Source: Deltaproteobacteria bacterium
Lineage (GTDB): Bacteria > Desulfobacterota > SM23-61
Direction: 5' to 3'
Assembly: GCA_029857975.1 (NCBI GenBank)
Contig: JAOUFX010000240.1
Coordinates: forward strand, 1 to 5,716
Length of the DNA: 5,716 nt
Both the position numbers and the translations under genes were made by a program. How positions within the stretch are numbered: the first letter of the stretch is position 1; each line of letters starts with the position of its first letter. This document shows, one piece after another, positions 1-5,716 of the stretch. Under the pieces are notes generated by a model, which saw only the letters and a list, made by a program, of their open reading frames with translations, had not been told where the DNA came from and did no database searches.

Positions 1-1
1 C

Positions 2-1582
2 CAGGAGGGTTACCCGGACCAATGGCGGCGGATGGCCGAGCATCACCCGGACGTGATCGAAGGCTCGACCAACAAGTACCAAAATTGGGAAGTCGCGGAC
101 CCCGAGAAGTGGGTGCCGGGCGGATACGTATGCGTGCGGGTCGACTCAAGGGGTGCGGGGCGCTCCCCGGGGTTCATCGATCCCCGTTCGCCCAGGGAGA
201 CCCGCGATCTTTACCTTTGCATCGAGTGGGCCGGAACGCAGCCCTGGAGCAATGGTAAAGTGGGTTTGCTCGGGATTTCTTATTACGCCAGAAATCAGTG
301 GAACGTGGCTTCGCTGCAGCCTCCCCATCTGACGGCCATCGTCCCCTGGGAGGGAGCGTCCGACTCGTATCGGGATGGGACCTATCACGGCGGTATCCTG
401 TGTGCCTTTTCCGGCAACTGGTTCAAGAAGCAGGTGATGACCGTGCAGCACGGTCTTGGGAAGCGGGGATTCGTAAACCCGAATACGGGAGAGCTCGTCG
501 GCGGCCCCGAGACGCTGTCCGAAGAAGAGCTGGCTAAGAATCGGGTAGACCTGGGGCAAGAGCTCCTGGAGCATCCGTTGGATGACTCGTACCACCGGGA
601 GAGATCCCCGGACTGGTCCAAGGTCACCGTTCCCCTGCTCTCCGCGGCCAACTGGGGAGGGCAAGGACTCCATCTCCGTGGCAACATTGAAGGGTTCGTA
701 CGGGCCGCTTCCCAGCAAAAGTGGCTGGAGGTTCACGGGTTGGAACATTGGACGGAGTTTTACACCCGGTACGGGGTCACGCTCCAGAAGCGATTCTTTG
801 ACCATTTTCTGAAAGGGATCGACAACGATTGGAGGAGGCAGCCGAAACTGCAGCTCCAGATCCGCGAAGTCAACGGCTTGGGGGTGCGGGGAGAGAGCGA
901 GTGGCCGCTGGCGCGAACGCGTTGGACCCGTCTCTACATCGACCCTGCCGACCGCAGCCTCAGTTGGGAGCCGGTGAAGGCCAAGGGCAGCGTCACTTAC
1001 GAGGCGCTGGGAGACGGCGTCACCTTTGTGACTCCCCCGCTTGAGCGGGAAATGGAAATCACCGGACCCGTGGCCAGCAAGCTGTTTGTCGCCTCGGCCA
1101 CGGCCGATGCCGACCTCTTCCTGGTTCTGCGCGTCTTCGCCCCCGATGGTCAGGAGGTGGTTTTCCAGGGAGCGCTGGATCCCCACACGCCCATCGGCCA
1201 GGGCTGGCTCAGGGCTTCGCACCGCAAACTGGACCCCAAGCTCAGCACCGCCTACCGCCCGTATCACACCCACGATGTGGTGGAGCCGCTGAAACCTGGC
1301 GAGGTTTACGAACTCGACATAGAGATCTGGCCGACCTGCATTGTCGTGCCGGCCGGATACCGCATTGCGCTTACCGTGCGGGGCAGGGATTACGAATATG
1401 CCGGCGAAGGCGAACGGCTCACCACCTTCGTCAACGTGATGAAGGGCTGCGGGCCGTTCCTGCACGAGGATCCCCAGGACCGGCCCCCGGAGATATTCGG
1501 CGGGAAGGTCACCCTTTACGCGGGCGGCGACCAGGCGGCCTACGTACTCCTGCCGATCATCCCCCAGGGACACCCTACTTAA
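2..1582 (+). CDS. CocE/NonD family serine hydrolase (X-Pro dipeptidyl-peptidase-like), 5' end missing
   Basis: The reading frame is open to the left edge, so the start codon lies outside; the first visible Met (base 32) is internal to the fold, and probably some tens of residues are missing. Numbering from that Met, the alpha/beta-hydrolase part shows the strand and loop VDSRGAGRSPG (37-47), the nucleophile elbow GISYYA with Ser83 (bases 278-280), and VHGLEHW with candidate catalytic His239 (bases 746-748). From about residue 275 to the stop comes a beta-rich region matching the C-terminal galactose-binding-like (PepX_C) domain of cocaine esterase and X-Pro dipeptidyl peptidases. The family hydrolyses esters or amides through an acyl-enzyme. 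No substrate can be deduced. The usual acid motif (GW-aromatic-Asp) is replaced by NWGGQG (207-212). A 339-base spacer separates it from the next gene, so it probably ends an upstream transcription unit. The family call is strong, the function open. Confidence 0.9.
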   Translation, partial: QEGYPDQWRRMAEHHPDVIEGSTNKYQNWEVADPEKWVPGGYVCVRVDSRGAGRSPGFIDPRSPRETRDLYLCIEWAGTQPWSNGKVGLLGISYYARNQWNVASLQPPHLTAIVPWEGASDSYRDGTYHGGILCAFSGNWFKKQVMTVQHGLGKRGFVNPNTGELVGGPETLSEEELAKNRVDLGQELLEHPLDDSYHRERSPDWSKVTVPLLSAANWGGQGLHLRGNIEGFVRAASQQKWLEVHGLEHWTEFYTRYGVTLQKRFFDHFLKGIDNDWRRQPKLQLQIREVNGLGVRGESEWPLARTRWTRLYIDPADRSLSWEPVKAKGSVTYEALGDGVTFVTPPLEREMEITGPVASKLFVASATADADLFLVLRVFAPDGQEVVFQGALDPHTPIGQGWLRASHRKLDPKLSTAYRPYHTHDVVEPLKPGEVYELDIEIWPTCIVVPAGYRIALTVRGRDYEYAGEGERLTTFVNVMKGCGPFLHEDPQDRPPEIFGGKVTLYAGGDQAAYVLLPIIPQGHPT

Positions 1583-1682
1583 TTCTGAGTATCCTTCCTC
1601 CATGAGCCAGCTTTCCTTCCCTTTTGCAGAAAATCCGATAATATGTAACGGTTTAGCCCTTTAAAAAAATGGTAAACTGTAA

Positions 1683-1717
1683 TGCAAAATGTAAAAATTA
1701 AAATGAAAAATTCAAAA
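1683..1717 (+). repeat. Degenerate tandem heptamer array, five units
   Basis: Five consecutive 7-nt units run without gaps: TGCAAAA, TGTAAAA, ATTAAAA, TGAAAAA, TTCAAAA. Positions 4-7 of every unit are A. The two preceding heptads (1669-1675 ATGGTAA, 1676-1682 ACTGTAA) keep a weaker echo of the period. The first three positions vary, so this is either a decayed array or one constrained for its A-tract period rather than for exact sequence. Confidence 0.6.
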
Positions 1718-1743
1718 GGATTGAGGGCTTTCAGAAATTTGCC

Positions 1744-1771
1744 TTTTTCAATAGACCATTTTCACTTTTCA
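1744..1771 (-). repeat. Oppositely oriented heptamer units
   Basis: TTTTTCA (1744-1750), a non-matching heptad (1751-1757), ATTTTCA (1758-1764) and CTTTTCA (1765-1771) keep a 7-nt register and are reverse complements of the TGNAAAA type of unit at 1683-1717. TTTTTCA is the exact reverse complement of the unit at 1704-1710, so the two blocks could pair across a loop of about 33 nt. A further CTTTTCA lies out of register at 1788-1794. Confidence 0.45.
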
Positions 1772-1787
1772 ATGAAATTTAGCGTGT

Positions 1788-1821
1788 CTTTTCAAAAGGG
1801 AAATTGATACGATAATATAAT
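1788..1821 (+). promoter_or_regulatory. Candidate promoter for the MBL-M20-hydrolase genes
   Basis: A perfect TATAAT lies at 1816-1821 in A/T-rich DNA, about 100 bases before the start codon at 1922. The -35 region is poor: at 17-nt spacing the hexamer is CAAAAG, and TTCAAA (1791-1796) lies at 19-nt spacing. The palindrome CTTTTCAAAAG (1788-1798) covers the -35 position and could be an operator, though this is speculative. A weak -35 would suit an activated or alternative-sigma promoter, or the -10 may be chance in A/T-rich DNA. Confidence 0.35.
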
Positions 1822-1910
1822 CTTACACCCAGCATAGGAGGTGCAGAGTAATACTTAAATTGCGCCTTGCGGCAAAAGGATGAATGCTCATTTCGCGGCC
1901 AAATTTTTCA

Positions 1911-1920
1911 AGGGGGGAAG
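1911..1920 (+). promoter_or_regulatory. Ribosome binding site that decides the MBL gene start
   Basis: The purine run AGGGGGGAAG ends one base before ATG 1922. It supports that start over the in-frame ATG at 1880, which is preceded only by GCAAAAGG. The protein from 1922 begins MKVTDHVHAIKIPF, where homologous MBL proteins usually begin. Confidence 0.6.
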
Positions 1921-1921
1921 A

Positions 1922-2773
1922 ATGAAAGTAACGGACCATGTTCACGCCATCAAAATCCCGTTTGCGGTGCCCACTCGATTTGTCTATCTCTATTTCATTT
2001 ACGGGAAGAAAATCTGTTTGGTCGACAGCGGGATTGCCTCGGCCAAAGAAAAGATTTTCGGCTATTTAAGGGAGACAGGTCGGGATCCGCAAGAGATCCA
2101 GTTGCTTGTACAGACGCATTCCCATGCCGACCATATCGGGCTGAGTGCGGAATTCAAGAAGATTTCGGGGTGCAAAGTAGCCGCCCATGTGGCCGAGAAA
2201 AACTGGATCGAAGATATCGAGGAACAATATCGCAAAAGGCCAACGCCGACATTCCGGTCTTATGTGCAGGATTCCACGAAGATTGATCTGGTGGTAAAGG
2301 ATGGTGATGTCCTCGACTTGGGCGGCGGAGAAAATTTAAAAGTGATCCATACTCCGGGCCATTCAACCGGTTCGATCTCGTTCGTGTATCCTACCGACGG
2401 GGCCCTGTTTTCCGGAGACGCCATTCCTTTAGCCGGGGGGTTGCCGATTTATGCAGATGTTTTTGTTACCATCCAATCCCTAAAAAAATTGAGAGCGGTC
2501 AAGGGATTGCAAGCCTTGTTCTCCTCCTGGCATGATCCCGTACAGGGAGAGAAGGTTTACCAGACCATGGATGAGGCTTTAGCCTATATGCAAAAAGTTC
2601 ATGGGGTGGTCCGCCAAGAAAATGCAGGTGCACCCTCCCTTGATTCCCAGGCATTAACGATCCGGGTGCTGAAGGTTCTGGGGATTCCCGAAAATCTCGC
2701 GAGCCCCATTGTGGTCACCACGATTGAAGCTCATCGCCAGGCAGGCCAGCATCCGGATATTCTAACGGTATGA
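1922..2773 (+). CDS. MBL-fold metallo-hydrolase
   Basis: This 283-residue protein is a typical single-domain metallo-beta-lactamase-fold hydrolase. All metal ligands are visible: the THSHADH motif gives His66, His68, Asp70 and His71, TPGH gives His147, FSGD gives Asp166, and SSWHDP gives His204. The enzyme should therefore bind two metal ions, usually Zn or Fe, and be active. There is no signal peptide, so it is probably cytoplasmic. The fold covers glyoxalase II-like thioesterases, lactonases, sulfatases and others; the sequence does not decide among them, and no flavin domain or nuclease (beta-CASP) insert is present. ATG 1880 would add 14 residues (NAHFAAKFFKGGR type) that look unlike the family; ATG 1922 is preferred for its ribosome site. 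Base composition looks less GC-rich than in the neighbouring genes. It is the first gene after the candidate promoter; the next gene follows after 87 bases. Confidence 0.9.
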   Translation: MKVTDHVHAIKIPFAVPTRFVYLYFIYGKKICLVDSGIASAKEKIFGYLRETGRDPQEIQLLVQTHSHADHIGLSAEFKKISGCKVAAHVAEKNWIEDIEEQYRKRPTPTFRSYVQDSTKIDLVVKDGDVLDLGGGENLKVIHTPGHSTGSISFVYPTDGALFSGDAIPLAGGLPIYADVFVTIQSLKKLRAVKGLQALFSSWHDPVQGEKVYQTMDEALAYMQKVHGVVRQENAGAPSLDSQALTIRVLKVLGIPENLASPIVVTTIEAHRQAGQHPDILTV

Positions 2774-2842
2774 CGGGCAGGCCATCCCTTTTTTTGCAAA
2801 CGGGAGCGCCATCAATAAATAAAGGGACGTAGATTCAGGGGC

Positions 2843-2849
2843 GAGGAAG
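2843..2849 (+). promoter_or_regulatory. Ribosome binding site of the M20 peptidase gene
   Basis: GAGGAAG lies 11 nt before ATG 2861, slightly further than optimal. No better start is seen nearby, and the protein from 2861 begins with the expected N-terminal helix of the family. Confidence 0.5.
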
Positions 2850-2860
2850 AGAAATTCTTT

Positions 2861-4213
2861 ATGGAAAAGATCTACCGCTATATCGATGAACATGCCGGTG
2901 AATTCGTAGAAACTTTACAGCGCTTCTGCCGGCAGCCCAGCATCTCCTCGGAAGGAGTGGGCATCCGGGAGATGGTGGCGGTTCTAAAAGAAGAGATGGA
3001 GAGCATCGGCGTCGAAACCACGGTGCACAAGACGCCGGGCAACCCGCTCGTCACCGGAATCGTCCGCGGCGAATCGAGCCGAAGCATCCTGTTTTACAAC
3101 CATTATGATATTCAGCCACCCGACCCGGTAGAGAAGTGGGATTCACCGCCTTTCGCGGCGGAAATCCGCGAGGGGCGCGTCTGGTCGAGGGGAGCCACCG
3201 ATAACAAGGGCAATATTTTGAGCCGCCTGAAAGCTGTGGAAGCTTTTTTGAAAGTGGAAGGAAAGTTGCCCGTCACCGTAAAATTTCTTTTTGATGGGGA
3301 GGAGGAAAACGGGAGCCCCAGCCTGCTCCCTTTCGTCCGCTCCCATGGAGATTTGCTTGCAGCAGACGGCGCGATCTGGGAGGATGGCGCCTGGAAGGAC
3401 CGACCGAATCAACCGGTCATCGACCTGGGTAACAAAGGCCTCGTTAGTTTTGAACTTTCCCTGCGCACCGCCAACGTGGATTTGCATTCCTCCATGGCCC
3501 CCATCTATGAAAATGCCTGCTGGCGTCTCGCCTGGGCGATGGCCTCCCTGAAAGGGCCGGATGAGAAAGTGCTGGTTGAGGGTTTCTACGACGATGTGAT
3601 TCCGGTTACGGGGGAAGAAGAAGAAATGATCAGGGAAATCCCCATCTTTGATGAAGAGGAGCGCTTGCGGCGCCTGGCCATGAGGCGCATGATCCTCGGT
3701 CTTGCGGGCACGGACTTGATGAGGAGACTCCTCATGGAGCCCACCTGCAATATCTCTGGCTTCGCCGGCGGATACACCGGCAAGGGCCGGAAGACCGCAG
3801 TCGCGTCTGAGGCGCAAGCCAAAATAGATATGCGCCTCGTCCCGCAGCAGAGGGCGATGGACATCTATGCTAAGGTCAGACGCCATCTAGACAAAAACGG
3901 GTTCTCCGATGTGCAAATGTCTGCTCCCACCTTCGTTTCCGAACCCTCCCGGCCACCCCATGACAGCCATATCGTCAAAGCGATGCAGAGAGCTTCCCGA
4001 AAAGTCTATGGAGAAGAACCCATTCTGAAACCCCAAGGCATCGGCGGAACACCCTCCTGGGTGGTGACCAATACCCTGCACATCCCCATGGCCGGCACCG
4101 GGCTGGGAAGAGTGACCGCCCAAGCGCACGGGCACAATGAAAATCTGGTGATTCAGGAATTTATCGAGTGTATCAAGTACATGGCCACCATTATGAAGGA
4201 ATTCGGAAAATAG
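2861..4213 (+). CDS. M20-family metallopeptidase / dipeptidase
   Basis: At 450 residues this has full length for the M20 dipeptidase group (carnosinase, PepV and carboxypeptidase G relatives), which cleaves dipeptides or N-acyl amino acids with two metal ions, usually Zn, in the cytoplasm. Visible active-site elements in order: NHYDIQP with metal ligand His81 and Asp83; GATDNKG with bridging Asp114; DGEEENGS with general base Glu147 and ligand Glu148; EDGAW with ligand Asp175; DLHSS with His209 of the lid/dimerisation domain; IDMRLVP with Arg325 in a conserved strand; and AHGHNEN, where His423 fits the last metal ligand (H-x-x-N-E spacing). The lid domain spans roughly 195-315, inserted into the catalytic domain. 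All catalytic positions appear intact and no signal peptide is seen. It is flanked by the MBL gene (87-base gap) and the alpha/beta hydrolase (39-base gap), so cotranscription is likely. The exact substrate is unknown. Confidence 0.93.
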   Translation: MEKIYRYIDEHAGEFVETLQRFCRQPSISSEGVGIREMVAVLKEEMESIGVETTVHKTPGNPLVTGIVRGESSRSILFYNHYDIQPPDPVEKWDSPPFAAEIREGRVWSRGATDNKGNILSRLKAVEAFLKVEGKLPVTVKFLFDGEEENGSPSLLPFVRSHGDLLAADGAIWEDGAWKDRPNQPVIDLGNKGLVSFELSLRTANVDLHSSMAPIYENACWRLAWAMASLKGPDEKVLVEGFYDDVIPVTGEEEEMIREIPIFDEEERLRRLAMRRMILGLAGTDLMRRLLMEPTCNISGFAGGYTGKGRKTAVASEAQAKIDMRLVPQQRAMDIYAKVRRHLDKNGFSDVQMSAPTFVSEPSRPPHDSHIVKAMQRASRKVYGEEPILKPQGIGGTPSWVVTNTLHIPMAGTGLGRVTAQAHGHNENLVIQEFIECIKYMATIMKEFGK

Positions 4214-4240
4214 CCGCGCCCACCCCTATAGGTCAACGAA

Positions 4241-4248
4241 AGGAAGGA
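4241..4248 (+). promoter_or_regulatory. Ribosome binding site of the FrsA-like hydrolase gene
   Basis: AGGAAGGA ends four bases before ATG 4253, a good distance. It lies in the 39-base gap after the M20 stop codon, which supports translation of a shared transcript from its own site. Confidence 0.6.
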
Positions 4249-4252
4249 CTGG

Positions 4253-5425
4253 ATGGCACCTTACAGGAAGGATAACTGGTTTTCTTATTTCGCCGATCAT
4301 TACCGCTGGTCGGCCGGTTTGATCATCGCCCTGGGAACAGCCCCCTGGGGGTCCAGCGATCTCGGTGAAGTGGACATGGTAGGAAAACGCCTGCAGGATA
4401 GAGTCGGAGACGATCAAGCCTGGTTCAACGAATGGACCCGCATGGGATTGGAACTGGAGGGCCTTGGCGGCGAAGCATCCTCCCGGGGACGGCATATCAC
4501 CGCCAGCGGCTTTAACTTCCGTGCTTGTATGTATTACCAAACCGGAGAACGCTTCCGGCAACCCAAAGACGACAAAGCGCTGGAGGTTTACCGGCGGGCG
4601 GTCCTCTGCTTCAAGGAAGCTGCAAAATATACGCAGCAGCCCTCGATCGAGTCCGTTGAGATTCCTTATGCCGGGGGAAGATCTCTTCCCGGCCTCTTCG
4701 TCAAGTCTGCGGCGGAAGAGAAAGGACCACTGCCGGCGGTCGTCTTCTTCGATGGTTTGGATGTGACCAAAGAGTTTTGTTATTTTTGGGGAGTGCGGGA
4801 CATGGTCCGTCGGGGCCTCGCCTGCCTGCTCGTGGATGGGCCGGGGAACGGGGAAAGCATCCGCTTCCGCGGTTTGAAGCTTCGTTACGACTATGAGGTG
4901 CCGGCGGGGGCGGCGGTCGATTACCTGGAGAGCCGAAAGGATGTCGACCCCGAGAGGATCGGCATCATGGCCCTCAGCCTCGGTGGTTATTACGCCCCCC
5001 GGGCGGCGGCATTCGAGAAACGGCTCAAGGCCTGTGTTGCCTGGGGAGCCCAATATGACTACCAGGCCTTATGGAAGCGCCGCATGGAACTGGCCTATAA
5101 AACCGCCCTATCTGTTCCACCGGATCATATCCAGTGGGTTCTGGGGGCCACCTCCATGGAAGACGCGCTGAAACGGCTGGAAAATTTCAAACTCTCGGGC
5201 GTGGTGAAGAAAATTGAATGCCCGTTTCTGATGGTGCACGGGGAAGAGGATGCTCAAGTGTCCCTAACTGACGCCCAGGCCTGTTTTCATGCCGTGGGCT
5301 CGAAGGATAAAACCCTCCGTGTCTTTACGGCCGAAGAGGGGGGCTCGCAGCATTGTCAGAACGACCGATTGGGGGTAGCCATTCCCTACATTCATGACTG
5401 GCTCGCCGAGAAACTAAAGGCGTAG
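4253..5425 (+). CDS. Alpha/beta hydrolase, FrsA / 2,6-dihydroxypseudooxynicotine hydrolase-like
   Basis: The 390-residue protein has an N-terminal helical region (about 1-130) followed by an alpha/beta-hydrolase core, the arrangement of the FrsA/DUF1100 group. That group includes the C-C bond hydrolase of nicotine breakdown (2,6-dihydroxypseudooxynicotine hydrolase) and fungal Ayg1. Visible elements: VVFFDGLD (163-170) at the oxyanion strand, VDGPGNGES (194-202), the nucleophile elbow MALSLGGYY with Ser242, HGEEDAQV with Asp333, and EEGGSQHCQ with His367. A Ser-Asp-His triad is therefore complete. The first elbow Gly of GxSxG is Ala240. No signal peptide is seen; the short hydrophobic stretch at 20-30 looks like part of a helix. 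Members act on acyl or diketone-like substrates, but the present substrate cannot be deduced. It lies 39 bases behind the M20 gene and ends against a convergent nitroreductase. Confidence 0.85.
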   Translation: MAPYRKDNWFSYFADHYRWSAGLIIALGTAPWGSSDLGEVDMVGKRLQDRVGDDQAWFNEWTRMGLELEGLGGEASSRGRHITASGFNFRACMYYQTGERFRQPKDDKALEVYRRAVLCFKEAAKYTQQPSIESVEIPYAGGRSLPGLFVKSAAEEKGPLPAVVFFDGLDVTKEFCYFWGVRDMVRRGLACLLVDGPGNGESIRFRGLKLRYDYEVPAGAAVDYLESRKDVDPERIGIMALSLGGYYAPRAAAFEKRLKACVAWGAQYDYQALWKRRMELAYKTALSVPPDHIQWVLGATSMEDALKRLENFKLSGVVKKIECPFLMVHGEEDAQVSLTDAQACFHAVGSKDKTLRVFTAEEGGSQHCQNDRLGVAIPYIHDWLAEKLKA

Positions 5426-5444
5426 CCTTTTTCCTTCGGCGAGC
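5401..5444. terminator. Nested inverted repeat between convergent genes, possible bidirectional terminator
   Basis: GCTCGCCGA (5401-5409) pairs perfectly with TCGGCGAGC (5436-5444). Inside it, AAAGGC (5416-5421) pairs with GCCTTT (5425-5430) around the loop GTA, enclosing part of the TAG stop codon. On the + strand the inner stem runs into TTTT, and T8 follows at 5462-5469. No long U-run directly follows the outer stem, so it is not a textbook intrinsic terminator. Its place between two convergent stop codons supports a role in transcript ends. Confidence 0.4.
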
Positions 5445-5467
5445 CCATTTCCATCAGGTCATTTTTT

Positions 5468-5716
5468 TTAAAAGCGATTGCGATGCAACCAGCTTCCTTC
5501 TGGACGGAGGTTGCGGGCACCGGGCTCTTGGGCCGGGACCCCTATAGAGAGCGCGGCCGCCAGTTCATATCCATCCGGGACTTTCAGGAACTGGTTAATT
5601 TCTTTATCCGCTCCTCCGAAGAAAGCGGCAATCCTCGAGCCCAGTCCCTCGGCCACGGCAGCCAGGGACATGTTCTCGATGCACATCCAGGCTCCGGCGG
5701 CATCGGCTACTCCCGC
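5468..5716 (-). CDS. Nitroreductase family protein, C-terminal part
   Basis: Read on the minus strand, the frame is open from the right edge to a TAA at 5468-5470, giving 82 residues of the C-terminus; the start lies outside. The part AGVADAAGAWMCIENMSLAA, followed by EGLGSR, matches the late helix of FMN-dependent nitroreductases (usually ...IQNMLLAAxxxGLGS...). The segment LKVPDGYELAAALSIGVPAQEP matches their final strand with the P-x-x-Y-E and IG-x-P features. The family reduces nitro groups, quinones or enones with NAD(P)H using FMN, usually as a cytoplasmic homodimer; some members have other roles such as dehalogenation. The FMN-binding N-terminal motif is outside, so the subtype cannot be named. 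It converges with the hydrolase gene, with a gap of 42 bases, and so is transcribed separately. Confidence 0.8.
   Translation of the reverse strand, partial: AGVADAAGAWMCIENMSLAAVAEGLGSRIAAFFGGADKEINQFLKVPDGYELAAALSIGVPAQEPGARNLRPEGSWLHRNRF

Larger units (their letters stand above)
1583..1921. other. A/T-rich intergenic region without a gene
   Basis: No credible coding frame is seen on either strand. Composition shifts abruptly from the GC-rich upstream gene to A/T-rich DNA from about 1635 to 1865. The stretch holds a degenerate 7-nt tandem repeat (1683-1717), oppositely oriented units of the same kind (1744-1771), the 11-nt palindrome CTTTTCAAAAG (1788-1798), a consensus -10 hexamer (1816-1821) and an orphan AGGAGGTG (1836-1843). 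No convincing stem-plus-U-tract terminator was found directly after the stop at 1582. Confidence 0.8.

Noticed and set aside
146..1603. Minus-strand open frame of 485 codons antisense to the CocE-like gene
   Set aside because: Its product shows no recognisable family motif, while the + strand frame has clear catalytic and C-terminal domain features. Long antisense frames are common opposite GC-rich genes.
1880..1921. N-terminal extension of the MBL protein from ATG 1880
   Set aside because: The extra 14 residues do not resemble the family N-terminus, and the upstream ribosome site is poorer than the one before ATG 1922.
1583..1921. Insertion-sequence remnant, CRISPR array, tRNA or riboswitch in the spacer
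   Set aside because: There are no terminal inverted repeats with target duplication, no exact repeat-spacer pattern (the heptads are gapless and degenerate), no cloverleaf, and no recognised aptamer core.
2774..2860. Terminator or promoter between the MBL and M20 genes
   Set aside because: T7 at 2789-2795 follows only a three-base GGG/CCC pairing, too weak for a stem. TTGCAA (2794-2799) with TAAATA (2816-2821) is a poor promoter match in A/T-rich context.
3143..3886. Minus-strand open frame of 247 codons antisense to the M20 gene
   Set aside because: Its translation is low in recognisable structure and the opposite strand encodes all M20 active-site motifs.
4226..5053. Minus-strand open frame of 275 codons antisense to the FrsA-like hydrolase
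   Set aside because: No domain signature is seen, and it runs opposite a well-supported gene with a ribosome site and complete triad.

Overview
The window reads as ordinary bacterial chromosome, dense in catabolic genes and oriented mostly on the + strand. Coding DNA is GC-rich, while the one long intergenic stretch (1583-1921) is strongly A/T-rich. That contrast, with the mix of CocE-like, M20 and FrsA-like hydrolases plus a nitroreductase, would fit an anaerobic or soil/sediment proteobacterium, perhaps of the former Deltaproteobacteria. This assignment is a weak inference: there is no rRNA or other phylogenetic marker here.

Layout: (1) 2-1582 (+) is the 3' part of a CocE/NonD-type serine hydrolase whose N-terminus lies before the window. 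(2) 1583-1921 is a gene-free A/T-rich spacer with a degenerate 7-nt tandem repeat, oppositely oriented copies of the unit, a candidate promoter (TATAAT at 1816-1821) and an orphan Shine-Dalgarno-like AGGAGGTG. (3) 1922-2773 (+) is a metallo-beta-lactamase-fold hydrolase. (4) 2861-4213 (+) is an M20-family metallopeptidase/dipeptidase. (5) 4253-5425 (+) is an FrsA/DHPON-hydrolase-like alpha/beta hydrolase. (6) 5468-5716 (-) is the C-terminal part of a nitroreductase, convergent with the rest and cut by the window edge. A nested inverted repeat lies over the stop codon of gene 5, between the convergent genes.

Genes 3-5 are codirectional with gaps of 148 bp or less (87 and 39 bp within the group) and may form one transcript starting in the A/T-rich spacer. 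The CocE-like gene precedes that spacer and probably belongs to an upstream unit. All four complete or nearly complete genes encode hydrolases, from three folds. This suggests stepwise breakdown of an amide-, ester- or acyl-containing organic compound, but no substrate can be named from the sequence. No mobile element, CRISPR array, tRNA or rRNA was seen. I found no clear evidence of a wholly new system. The most unusual items are the spacer architecture, the convergent nested hairpin, the atypical acid position in the CocE-like enzyme and the clustering of unrelated hydrolases.
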